Shown here: positions 9,790 through 18,450 of the stretch, one piece after another
Layout of the letters: each line of letters begins with the position of its first letter
How positions within the stretch are numbered: position 1 is the first letter of the stretch
Assembly: GCF_000485595.1 (NCBI RefSeq)
Contig: NW_014577130.1
Location: 225,100-249,702, forward strand
Source: Priapulus caudatus
Lineage: Eukaryota; Priapulida; Priapulimorpha; Priapulimorphida; Priapulidae
Direction of reading: 5' to 3'
DNA length: 24,603 nt
Notes under the pieces: model-generated
Told to the model about the DNA's origin: nothing
Databases searched by the model: none
Seen by the model: only the letters and a program-made list of their open reading frames with translations
Position numbers and translations under genes: made by a program

Positions 9790-11250
9790 AAGGCATTTGC
9801 TGTAGTAGCTGCTAGATTAGCAATATGAATTGCAATATGAATTGTAAACTACTAAATTTTAAATGGAACTCTTATAAGTGTACCCATCTTAGAGGTATCA
9901 GCAGAGGTTGGTAGGTCTGAGAGTGTGAGTATACAATTACATTTAATCTAATAAATAATTAATTGTAATAGGCTGACTAATATTTGGCGTCCTTTATTTG
10001 TAATATATCAGTATATTTGTAGTGTGAATATCAAAGACAATGATGCAAAGCCTATGTATGTGTTAGAATCGTGTATTGGACATGCGAGGTATTAGGACAT
10101 CGAGGATGCTGTAGGTGCTGATTCAGCCATATACCTGGTATGGGCTCGGTTTAATCCAGATGCGTGCATAGCTAGTTAGCCGTCTACTGCGGAAGGAAGG
10201 TTCTGCTGTTAGGTGCGATGCGAGAGCGTTTTCGAGGGCAATGGTCACTTTATTTCGATCCTAGAGCCGTGAGAATTAGACTATCTCGATAAGGTACTGC
10301 TGAATAAGCAGTGTATGGCTTTGGTTATGGATAAGAATGAGCGAAGGGTTGGATGCTCTCTAGTACTTAATAGTTAGCAGCTATATGTGCACCCTCCTGG
10401 CAGGTTTGTGCATGTTATATGAGATTAGATCGTGTGTCTTTGGGCTAAGTAGGGTGTTAGCAAGTGGATCGGGTATTAAGACATGCTATTTAGAACACAG
10501 ACATTGGCTGTGGATCTAGTGGCTGATCGCAATGGTACGTGATAAGGTGATAGTGGGTATAGTACAGCTTAGATAACCCGAGTAGGTGCTGTAGGTGCGA
10601 TGGCGAGGTGGCTCGCCGAGAAGCTGTGTGTTCATGCGTGTACCGACTCACGCAGAAAACGCATATGCCGTGGTAGTAAGGTAATGCGTATAGACTCGGT
10701 AATGTTCTAGTTTACAGGGCAAGAGAATGTAGCATTAGATATCGAGGTGTACACTGCTGTATAGGCTGCGTAATCTGGTATACAATAGAGTAATAGAGGT
10801 GCAGATGACATGTTCACCGTGGTGTGATAGAGAGGTGAGGGGTATTTTAGCGAAGGTATATTATGGGGAACTCCCTTATTATAGGTATCTCCCATTATAT
10901 CTCTATAGATATTTGCATAAGTTTTGATGCGGAATCATGTTTTCAGATGTGAAAGTCTGAAATTTGATTTGGTTTTGATGATCCTTGATCGACATTTTTG
11001 GTTTATCGAATTCGCAATACAGACATTATTATATTCACAGTCAATTTACTCGGAGTTAACGAGAATCTAAACACAATGTTACACGTATTAGGTGATGATA
11101 TGTGAGTTGTTTGAAGGTTAGACGAAGATAGTGAATGGACATTGTCATCTCTCTCGCATAGGAGTAACAATGGTTTGGGGCTTGCTTACATTCAAGTTAG
11201 CCAACAGTTAACAAAATCGATGATTTAGTGGTCATGTTCTTTTGCCAAAA
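9790..11250 (-). repeat. Right arm of the inverted repeat, interrupted
   Basis: About 9790-10075 and about 10855-11250 are reverse complements of about 1790-2170 and 890-1309. Clear anchors are ACAATTACATTTAATCTAAT (about 9932), CATAAGTTTTGATGC (about 10917), GGACATTGTCATCTCTCTC (about 11138) and the terminal TTTTGCCAAAA at 11240-11250. Identity is lower than expected for a recent copy and is broken by indels. The arm ends exactly at the gap. Confidence 0.75.
10076..10854. other. Non-matching middle of the right arm
   Basis: This interrupts the inverted repeat and does not align to the corresponding left-arm middle (1310-1790). It carries scattered pieces of the 50-bp minisatellite: ACATCGAGGATGCTGTAGGT at about 10098, TAGGTGCGATGCGAG at about 10211 and GTGCTGTAGGTGCGATGG at about 10586. 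No gene is visible. Confidence 0.5.
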
Positions 11251-11260
11251 NNNNNNNNNN
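11251..11260. other. Assembly gap (10 N)
   Basis: Ten unknown bases. The left side ends inside a repeat arm, while the right side starts mid-exon in NAE1 without a splice acceptor. The run is therefore a placeholder, and the sequence missing here must include at least the 5' part of that exon. Confidence 0.95.
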
Positions 11261-11502
11261 GACAAGACGCTGCTATCGCTCGCGCGCTTGCTGTGGGACG
11301 CCGAGGTGCCGCTGCTCGTCGCCGACTCCTACGGCTTCCTTGGATACATGCGGCTCGTCGTTAAGGAGCACGCCGTCATCGAGTCGCATCCGGACAGCGC
11401 GATCCCCGACCTGCGGCTGCTGAAGCCCTTCCCGGAGCTCGAGGAGTACGCGGACTTGATGGATCTGGGCGCGATGACGAAGAAGGATCACAGCCACACG
11501 CC
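11261..11502 (+). CDS. NAE1: NAE1 copy 2, first exon after the gap (5' partial)
   Basis: NAE1 pairs with UBA3 to form the E1 that adenylates NEDD8 and passes it to UBE2M/UBE2F for cullin neddylation. NAE1 carries the inactive ThiF-like half. The clean open frame (80 codons plus two bases) starts DKTLLSLARLLW and reads through GYMRLVVKEH, VIESHPD, LRLLKPFPELEEY and KKDHSHTP. These match animal NAE1 at roughly residues 134-214, from memory of the human protein. The true exon start is lost in the gap. The donor is CC|GTACGT at 11502/11503, leaving phase 2. It joins the next exon to give HTP-Y-III-LLKYL, as in the family, which fixes the boundary. The reading frame is intact in this exon, unlike in copy 1. 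Confidence 0.92.
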
Positions 11503-11800
11503 GTACGTACGCCGGGTGTAAGAGCGCGAGCGGCGAGTGTTTTGTTTTGGTTAGAGTTGGTGCACGCTGATACGATATTCATATCACGGTCATTTAATGA
11601 AATCACCTCCGCGTGCTATACGTATGCCGTGCGTGTGCGCGCACGTGGAGATTGTGTCGCGGCGTTTCGTTTTGTTAGAGTTATGCACGCCAGTGATGAT
11701 GAAGAAAGATCACAGCCACACGCCGTACGTACGCCGCGCGCGAGCGGGGAGTGTTTCACGGCGTTTCGTTTTGGTTAGAGTTGGCGCACGCCGGTGAAAT
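11471..11800 (+). repeat. NAE1: Tandem duplication of exon end plus splice donor
   Basis: The exon tail at about 11471-11512 recurs at about 11695-11736 with only two changes in about 42 bases, including the KKDHSHTP codons and the donor CC|GTACGTACGCC (second donor at 11725). A more degenerate unit lies between, around TATACGTATGCCGTGCGTG (about 11610). The follow-on sequence GTTTTGGTTAGAGTT also repeats at about 11549, 11670 and 11771. The unit is roughly 100 bases. The duplicated tail has no acceptor of its own, so it is probably intronic. Confidence 0.75.
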
Positions 11801-12208
11801 TTTCGGATCGCGGCCACGGTCACGTCACGAACTTGTACGTCTACTTATGATGCCATATGTAATTGTAGATGGGTAAAGGATATAATCTTTTTGATAGGCA
11901 CCTGGTAGCAACAAGCTGTTATATATGATTTAAGAATGTGGCGCCATCGTGTGAGCAACAAACTAGGGTTACTGTATTGCATTACCCTATTTCCATCCAA
12001 GTTGTTGATGGTTAAAAGTGAGGAATTGATAAACAGTATTAATGTAAACCCATGAGAAAATTGTATCTGGTTTAGAATGAGAATGCTTATTGAATTTTTC
12101 TTCCTGCTATAGGGCATTTATTCATGCACAGACATTCACATCTTATCAACTGAACATGCATATTATAGACATAGAAGTTCTGACCGGCTTTTCTTGTTTT
12201 GTATATAG
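11503..12208 (+). other. NAE1: NAE1 copy 2 intron (phase 2)
   Basis: This intron runs from GTACGT at 11503 to GTATATAG at 12201-12208. After the duplicated exon tail it is AT-rich with no further coding signal. Its copy 1 counterpart is 3245-4247. A weakly pyrimidine-rich stretch (CTTTTCTTGTTTTG) precedes the acceptor. Confidence 0.8.
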
Positions 12209-12284
12209 GTATATAATAATATTATTAAAGTACTTGGATCAGTGGAAATCAGAACATGGAGGGGAGGTACCACACACGTACCAG
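12209..12284 (+). CDS. NAE1: NAE1 copy 2, 76-base exon
   Basis: This exon begins with one G that completes the proline codon left by the upstream exon, then reads Y-III-LLKYLDQWKSEHGG and EVPHTYQ. It matches the NAE1 segment after HTPW (VIIAKYL-QW in the human protein) and ends at the conserved TY before EKEDF. The acceptor is TATATAG|G and the donor is CAG|GTATGT, phase 0. The ATG-initiated frame running through it upstream is intron read-through, not an independent gene. Frame, splice sites and homology agree with no indels. Confidence 0.92.
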
Positions 12285-12372
12285 GTATGTCTTACTACTA
12301 CATTCACTACCCCTTTCCCTAACCCTCTCCCATATTATAATTTTCTTCCTTTTGCTCCTTGCCCAAGCATCT

Positions 12373-12375
12373 ATA

Positions 12376-12423
<48 letters not shown>

Positions 12424-12443
12424 CTCTGCTCTCCATCTCTCAT

Positions 12444-12484
<41 letters not shown>
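12373..12484. repeat. CT microsatellite
   Basis: A (CT)n tract with short interruptions (TTT, GCTCTCCATCTC). It is orthologous in position to 4424-4537 and purer than that copy. Frames across it encode Ser/Leu runs on + and Arg/Glu runs on -, and are low-complexity artefacts. Confidence 0.95.
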
Positions 12485-12485
<1 letters not shown>

Positions 12486-13294
12486 GTCTTTCCATTCTAT
12501 CACTCTGTTTCGCGTCTTCCTTACCATGATATTTCTTATATCAAAGTAATTTTACATACGCTTCAATATTACATCTAGAAGCAATCTTGTTTGACATTAA
12601 TTAATTAATTTTGTCGAACAATTTAAAAAACTGATGTGCCACAGGGGTAATGTATGAGTATGTTGATTAAAATTGATCTATTAATCAGTGTAATTGGCTT
12701 CTAAGTCTAGATTATTTGCAAAACTCAATAATTTACTACACTTGCAACGTAGTATATGGTTAGAAATCTAGAGAGAAATGTGCATATAATTATTTCATTG
12801 TGGCAATTATATTATTAATTCTTACTGGGCCTATTGTTACTGATGATACAAACAATACAAAAGCTTTTTCCAAGCTTCGCCGTCTGGGAAAACACAGCGG
12901 GGCCTAATAATAACGGCCCCGGCATTGCTCGGACGGGCTGATTTTCTCTAGATGCGGCTGAGTGTTTTTAAACTGATGAATTATGTAATAAAAATCTTTG
13001 TTACATTCATAAGTATTGTACCGCCTGGAAAAAATAAACTTTTTTTTACGGAGCTCTTTTTTCAAATAGTCTGTTGAAAAAATACTCTAAATTTTTGCGG
13101 CGGAGCTTTGAGCCTCACGGGAGTGATATTTCAGAAGTTTAAACAGGCTCTCATCGTTTCCGTGTGTGTTTTACACTATTGTTACTCTATGCATTATTCC
13201 CTACTATTTGGTATTATATGATATTTGGATATTTTCTCGAATTGACTTTCGTTTTCGATTTCTCGGAATCTCAAGAATTGGACGGGCCGAAAAA

Positions 13295-13336
13295 AAGCCC
13301 CGTGCTACACCAGGACGGCGGTGTATTACGGGGCTT
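13295..13336. repeat. Two-step GC-rich hairpin in intron
   Basis: AAGCCCCGT at 13295-13303 pairs with ACGGGGCTT at 13328-13336. Inside it TACACC at 13306-13311 pairs with GGTGTA at 13320-13325. The result is 15 paired bases with a 2x2 internal loop and an 8-base terminal loop. It is preceded by an A run. It resembles a bacterial terminator in form, but the context is a eukaryotic intron, so I do not call it one. Confidence 0.7.
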
Positions 13337-13489
13337 GACCAATCTGGCCTTGTGAAAGGTGAAGCCTGCTCTTCATGCTTCCATCTTTTTCCCATTTGTA
13401 GTGTAATCTATCATAGTCGCGTTTCGTATCACAGCGGGCTCCGTTGTCACTTGCTAAATCCTGTAGCAATTATTGAATTGTGTTTGCAG

Positions 13490-13651
13490 GAGAAGAAAGG
13501 AATTCAAGAAAGCTGATCATGGGGGCGTGATGCGAGAATGAAGATGCGACTGGCGTGAGGAGGAGAACTTTGATGAAGCTGTTAAGGCAGTTAACACGGG
13601 CTTTAATGCCGGACGAAATCCCGCAGCGCATACAGGAATCTTCAAGGATCA
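13490..13651 (+). CDS. NAE1: NAE1 copy 2, third block (frame-slipped exon)
   Basis: It follows TTTGCAG directly. Allowing single-base slips, it reads EKKEFKKLI, then GV-REND-like residues, ENEDA, EENFDEAVKAVNT, MPDEIP and IQ-IFKD. This matches the NAE1 segment EKEDFRDLIRQG to IEDIFNDD. About five or six one-base gains or losses, several next to short homopolymers, are needed to stay in frame. Amino-acid identity on each side of a slip is good, which argues for sequence error more than old decay. The proposed donor is GATCA|GTGAGA, phase 0. As written it cannot be translated in one frame. Confidence 0.8.
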
Positions 13652-14407
13652 GTGAGATTTAGATGAGGTCTTGATTTATGTAATTAGTGGGATTGGGTTA
13701 GGATTAGAATCACTATAGAGTTGGGATCTAGTAAGTTGCTGCTGTGGATACATACGTACGATATGTAATTATTATGAATGACACCTGCAGTTAAACATAT
13801 GGCTATGTAGCAGTGTCATTTAACTATTAGAGTGTCATATTAGTTATATAGAGTGTGATCTAGCTATATAGGCAATGTCATTTACTATCTGACAGTTGTC
13901 ATCTGAGCATACAGCAAAGGTTTGTCATCTAGCTATATAGCAGTGTCATCTAGCTACCCGACAGTGTCGTCTAGCTATATAGCAGTGTCATCTAGCTATA
14001 CAACAGTGCCATCTAGCTATGTATCAGTGTCATCTAGCTACATGACAGTGTCATCTAACTACATGATAGTGCCATCTAGCTATGTATCAGTGTCATCTAG
14101 CTATGTAGCAGTGCCATCTAGTATATGCAGGTCGTCTAGCTATTATAGCAGTTGTCATCGCTAGCTAATATAGCAGTGTCATCTAGCTACCCGACAATAT
14201 CGTCTAGCTATGTATCAGTGTCGCCTAGCTACATGACAGTGTCATCTAACTACATGATAGCGCCATCTAGCTATGTAGCAGTGCCATCAGCTATGTAGCA
14301 AGTGCCATCCCCCCTAGCCTAATATAGCAGTGTCATTCTAGCTACCTGACGCGCATCTATTACTGCAGCAACACCGTGCGCTAATCGTGCTGCGTCTCGC
14401 CCCGCAG
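13652..14407 (+). other. NAE1: NAE1 copy 2 intron with 21-bp minisatellite
   Basis: This intron runs from GTGAGA to CGCCCCGCAG (14398-14407). It begins with a GATTGGGTTAGGATTAG-like stretch, then becomes repetitive from about 13860. It corresponds to 6735-7454 in copy 1. Confidence 0.75.
13860..14345. repeat. 21-bp intronic minisatellite
   Basis: About 20 units of roughly 21 bases have the core GTGTCATCTAGCTA followed by TATAGCA, CATGACA, CATGATA, TGTATCA or TGTAGCA variants. The variants recur in the same order more than once, which suggests a higher-order unit. Since 21 is a multiple of three, a frame stays open for about 80 codons (Ser/Tyr/Val repeats). This is not a gene. Confidence 0.9.
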
Positions 14408-15225
14408 GCCTGCATGTGGCTCACTGAAGGAGAGCAAGGCGTTCTGATGCATGGACGGCGCACGTCAAGGACTTTGTCGACAAGAAGGGCGGCGGCTCGC
14501 TGCTCTGCGCGGCACGCTGCCCGGACATGACCTGCCGACTCGGGACGCGCTACGTGGCGCTGCAGGGGCGTTACCGCGCGCGGCGGCACGCCGCGACTCC
14601 GAGCGCGTGCGCGCGCGCGTCAACGCGCAGCTGCAGCCAGCTCGGCTTTGCCCGCGGCGCGGAGCGCACGACGACGACCTGTGCCGGCTTTGCCGCCGGC
14701 GCCGCCTTTCTGCACGTGACGCGCCTGGCCCGCTCGCGTCGCGCAGGAGCACAGCCGCGCGCCGCCGCCGGACAGCCGCCGCCCCGCCGCTAGAGGGGCG
14801 CCGCTGCCGGACGACGCGACGACAACGCGACGGTGGTGGTCATGCGCTGCTGCGTGCCGTCGGGCGGTTCCGCCGGCGAGCACAGCCGCTTACCGTCCCG
14901 GTGCGCGCGGCGGGGACGGTTGGAGACGGACATTGCGCTGCTGAATGGCGTGGCGAGCCGGCTGCTCGCCGAGTGGGCGGCTTGCCGGCGATTCGGGCGA
15001 CGGACGACGCACTATTCACGTAGGTTGTCGCATAACGTGCTGCCGAGCTCGCGTTCCGTCGCGGCTTCGCTAAGGGGGCGCCTCCGCGCAGGAGGCGATC
15101 AAGGTTGGTCAGCGCAGCAAATTCGTGCCGCTCAATCATACACGTTAACATCTATCAGCGGCATCACGCAAACGTCAACGACGCTCGAGGTGTCGATTCC
15201 GCATCGTTGGGTACAGAGTGAATAG
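14408..15225 (+). CDS. NAE1: NAE1 copy 2, long C-terminal exon (frame-slipped)
   Basis: This GC-rich block covers the C-terminal half of NAE1 in one exon after CCCCGCAG. Across frame slips it reads DFVDKKGGGSL, RGTLPDM, DSGRYVALQ, YRARRHA, ERVRARVNAQLQ, DDLCRLC, AAFLHVTR, LLRAV-RFRRR, ETDIALLN, LLAEW, YGAAE-like, AQEAIKV and GITQTSTTLEV. These follow the family order, including [36 protein letters not shown] and the MSQTSATF-type end. As written, the last frame stops at 15223-15225. Copy 1 suggests the real stop lies about 30 bases earlier, just after the TLE residues. At least ten indels interrupt the frame. Arg/Ala-rich frames on either strand here are shadows. Confidence 0.8.
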
Positions 15226-15235
15226 TCGTTCGAGC

Positions 15236-16765
15236 ATGCTAGAGGTGCGAGGAAGGGAAGAGTGATAGCAGTTAGCTAAGAGTGTGAATGCGAGGAAGAG
15301 GGTCATGATAGCAGTTAGATGTCTAGGATTGGATGGTGTGTCATGCGATGGGAAGAGTGAATCAGCAGCTTAGATGTCAGGGATGCTGGAGGTGTGATGC
15401 CGAGGAGAGTGATATGCAGTTAGATGTCTAGGATTGCTGGAGTGTGAGTGAGGGAAGATGAGACTAGCAGTTAGATGTCAACAACGCTGGAGCTTACGAT
15501 GTTGAGAGAAGAGTGATAGCAGTTAGATGTCTAGGATGCTGGAGGTGTGATGCGAAGGAAGAGAGATAGCGGTTAGACGTTGAGTGTGCTGGAGGTATGA
15601 GGCGAGGGAAGAGTGATAGCAGTTAGCTAGAGGTGTGATGCGAGGGAAGAGTGATAACAGTTAGATGCTGGAGGTGCGATGCGAGAAGGGTGATAGCGGT
15701 TAGGAGTCTAGGAATGCTGTTAGGTGAGATGCTGAGGCGAAGAGTGATAGCAGTTAGACATCGAGGATGCTGTAGGCGCGATGCGAGGGGAAGAGCTGAT
15801 AGCAGTTAGACATCGAGGATGCTTGTAGGTGATGCGAGCGGAAGAGTTGATAGCAGCTTAGACCACCGAGGGATGCTGTAGTGCTGTGCGAGGAAGAGTG
15901 ATTAGCCAGTTAAACATCGAGGATCTGTTAGTGCGATGCGAGGGAAGAGTGATAGCAGTTAAACATCGAGGATGCTGTAGGTGGCGATGCGAGGGGAAGA
16001 GCTTTGATAGCAGTTAAACATGAGGATGTTGTAGGTGCGATGCGAGCGGAGAGTGATAGCAGTTTAGACCCCCTCCCCCCCCTCCCCCCCCCTTCTCCCC
16101 CTGTTCGAGCGATGTGTAGGTGCGATGCGAGGGAAGAGTGATAGCAGTTAGACATCGAGGATGCTGTAGGTGCGATGTGAGGGAAGAGTGATAGCAGTTA
16201 GACATCGAGGATGCTGTGTAGCGCGTAATGCCGAGGGATAGAGTGATAGCAGGTAAACATCGAGGATGCTGGTTAGTGCTTATGCGAGGAAGTGAGTGAT
16301 AGCAGTTAGACATCGAGGATGCTGTAGGTGCGATGTGAGGGAAGAGTGATAGCAGTTAGACATCGAGGATGCTGTAGGTGCGATGCGAGGGAAGAGTGAT
16401 AGCAGTTTAAACATCGAGGATGCTGTTAGTGCGCGATTTTTGCGAGGAGAGTGATAGCCAGTTAAACTTCGAGGTATGCTGTAGCGCGATGCGAGGGAGA
16501 GTGATAGCAGTTAAGACATCGAGATTGCTGTAGGCGCGATGCGAGGAAGGTGATTAGCAGTTTAGACATCGAGGTTGCATGCTGTAGGCGCGATGCGAGG
16601 GTAAGAGTGATAGCGTTAGACATCGAGGATGCTGTAGGTGCGATGCGAGGGAAGAGTGATAGCAGTTGGAATGCTGGAGGTTGGATGCAAGAGAAGAGTG
16701 ATAGCAGTTAGATGTCGAGGACGCTGGAGATGCGATGCGGGGGAAGAGTGATAGCAGTTAGGGAT
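15236..16765. repeat. 50-bp minisatellite, second array
   Basis: About 30 units of about 50 bases contain GATGCGAGGGAAGAGTGATA, GCAGTTAGAC, ATCGAGGATG and CTGTAGGTGC. The first third has a variant with TTAGATGTCTAGGATGCTGG, the rest the ACATCGAGG form. It starts within about 20 bases of the NAE1 stop, so any 3' UTR and polyadenylation signal would be inside it. A C-rich interruption lies at about 16068-16100. Confidence 0.92.
16068..16100. repeat. C-rich interruption of the minisatellite
   Basis: Runs of five to nine C separated by single T or TT replace part of a unit. On the opposite strand it is a G-run cluster with four or more G tracts, the pattern that allows G-quadruplex formation. 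It could also be a read artefact, because no other unit has it. Confidence 0.6.
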
Positions 16766-16769
16766 CTGT

Positions 16770-17970
16770 GCCAGCGATGTGATGGGGTTAACATGCTATG
16801 TCCGCGCGTGGTGTACGCACCGTGTTTTCGTTTGATCTTGTGAACTCGCTGCTTGTATTAGTCTGGTTTAACGTATCCGTGTTTTCCACACTGTGTAAAT
16901 GCGCTTCGTCCATGATCACAAGTTGTGGTCACTACGTGTAATGCTTCACATTATAAAGCATTATAATTAAAATCTAATATTGACAAAATTAAAGTATTTC
17001 TTGCAATTACTGTAGTTTATTCGGTTTTTTTTTTTTAAGAAATACAATTCGTTATGGGTTCATGCTTGCGTGCGTCCATGCGTGTGTGTGCGTGCGTTTG
17101 AAAGTGTGTGTGCGTGCGTTTGAGCATGCGCGTTGGTGCGCGTGTGTCTGTCCTATTACTTTATTATTCATAATATCTATCTTATTTATCATATTTTTGT
17201 TATATTGCTCCATGATCTAGGGCAGGAAGCAGTTTCCTCACTACACAAGTACGCACGCGCGCACGCACGCGCGCACGCACACACGTGACACCAGTACCTA
17301 ACCACGAATACCAATGTCATAGATCCTAGCAATCATAAGGTTCGTATTTGGTAGCGAACTTTTTGGTAAAGCGCGTGTTACGGTTATCTTTTGCAAGTGT
17401 GGCTAAGAGTCAGATTTATCTGGATTAACACACATTTGTTACACATCAATATTTTATCAAGTAGTATTCTTTTTAAATTGAGATTGTTTATTAATAATGT
17501 ATATTAAATTAGTTATAATAATTAATAAAACAGGCTTGATACATTTGTGTATTTGATTTTGGTCTATGGAGATCGAAGAAGGCACCAAAACAACATAATT
17601 TATGTTCCTTGTATGCTGGAATGTAATATTGTCGCTAGACCATCACCATCGCGTTAGTGAAAAATGCTGAGAAGTTGAACGTTAAGATCACATATTAGAG
17701 AAACTTTTTCGTCTGTTTTTATGCAAAACACGTAAAGCCTATATACGACCTGTAAAGAACGCAAATATGCTCAGGGATGTATATATTTACTAACTACATA
17801 GTACAGCTACTGTATGTCAATATGAGGGGCTCTACTTCAGATTTTAGTGTAGCTATCCATACATCGCTGGTTCCCTAGGCTAGGAAAACACAATATAAAG
17901 TCTGAATAGGATATTATGTCGGTAGTCGCGCTAACACCCTGTAGTTCTGATGTTCGTCACACCCATGGCA
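16770..17970. other. Intergenic, no gene seen
   Basis: Mixed sequence with GT-rich patches (about 17065-17145), a CA/CG-rich patch (about 17250-17285), an AT-rich stretch (about 17455-17530) and a T run at about 17025-17036. No exon, RNA gene or transposon protein is recognisable. Confidence 0.6.
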
Positions 17971-17974
17971 GCCC

Positions 17975-18178
17975 AGAGAGAGAGAGTATGTGTGTGCGCG
18001 TGTGTGCGCGCGGGCGGGTGTGTGCGTGTGCGTGTGCGTGGGCGTGTTTGTGTGCTTATTCATATCTACGGGTGTGGGGGGGGGCGTGTGTGCGTGGGCG
18101 TGTGCGTGTTCATGTGTGTGTGTGCGCGCGCGTGTGTGTGCGTGTGCGGCTGTGTGCGTGGGCGTGTGCGTGTTCATG

Positions 18179-18221
<43 letters not shown>

Positions 18222-18228
18222 GCGTGTG
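17975..18228. repeat. GT/CG-rich microsatellite
   Basis: After a short GA tract, this is about 250 bases of GT repeats with GCGT variants, a G run at about 18076-18084, a TA tract at about 18179-18190 and a pure GT tract after it. Open frames encode Cys/Val/Arg or, on the other strand, His/Thr repeats. They follow from the repeat and are not genes. Confidence 0.95.
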
Positions 18229-18385
18229 ACCGGATCACCCCGGCAATTTTAAACAGTTTAAAACATCCGGGGCGATATCCCGGAATGCGCCGGACCATCA
18301 AGGACCACCCCGGACCGGGCCGGACCGTCCAGGACCGTCCAGGACCCAACAAGGATCTCTCCCCGGATCAGTCCGGCGCGGTCCG
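18229..18385. repeat. Cluster of CCGGACC-type short repeats
   Basis: About 150 bases carry repeated CCGGACC, CCAGGACC and CCCCGG words, with two adjacent GGACCGTCCA units at about 18323-18345. It sits immediately after the GT tract. No coding sense is apparent. Confidence 0.6.
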
Positions 18386-18409
18386 GGAGCTTGGTGTGAC
18401 TTTAGCTTA

Positions 18410-18450
18410 ATCAAGAGCATATAAAAAAGGTGATAAAGAATGCTCTTGAT
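18410..18450. repeat. 11-bp perfect inverted repeat
   Basis: ATCAAGAGCAT at 18410-18420 is the exact reverse complement of ATGCTCTTGAT at 18440-18450, with a 19-base A-rich loop. It would form a small hairpin. Function unknown. Confidence 0.6.

Larger units (their letters stand above)
12285..13489 (+). other. NAE1: NAE1 copy 2 intron (phase 0)
   Basis: This intron runs from GTATGT to TGTTTGCAG (13481-13489). It contains the CT microsatellite and two GC-rich hairpins: GGGGCC/GGCCCC at 12899-12904 and 12915-12920, and the larger one at 13295-13336. The counterpart in copy 1 is 4336-5925. The open frames at about 13164-13516 lie inside this intron and have no recognised product. Confidence 0.8.

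Noticed and set aside
13291-13336. Rho-independent terminator
   Set aside because: The stem is terminator-like, but it lies in a spliced eukaryotic intron, has an A run before it and no T run after it.
13922-14164. Ser/Tyr/Val repeat protein of 80 codons
   Set aside because: The frame is held open only because the 21-bp minisatellite unit is divisible by three. It is inside an intron of NAE1.
8352-16765. CRISPR-like array from the 50-bp repeats
   Set aside because: Units are contiguous tandem copies without unique spacers, and the context is eukaryotic with introns.
17914-18410. Cys/Val-rich and His/Thr-rich open frames
   Set aside because: They arise from GT repeats on the two strands and carry no non-repeat protein sequence.
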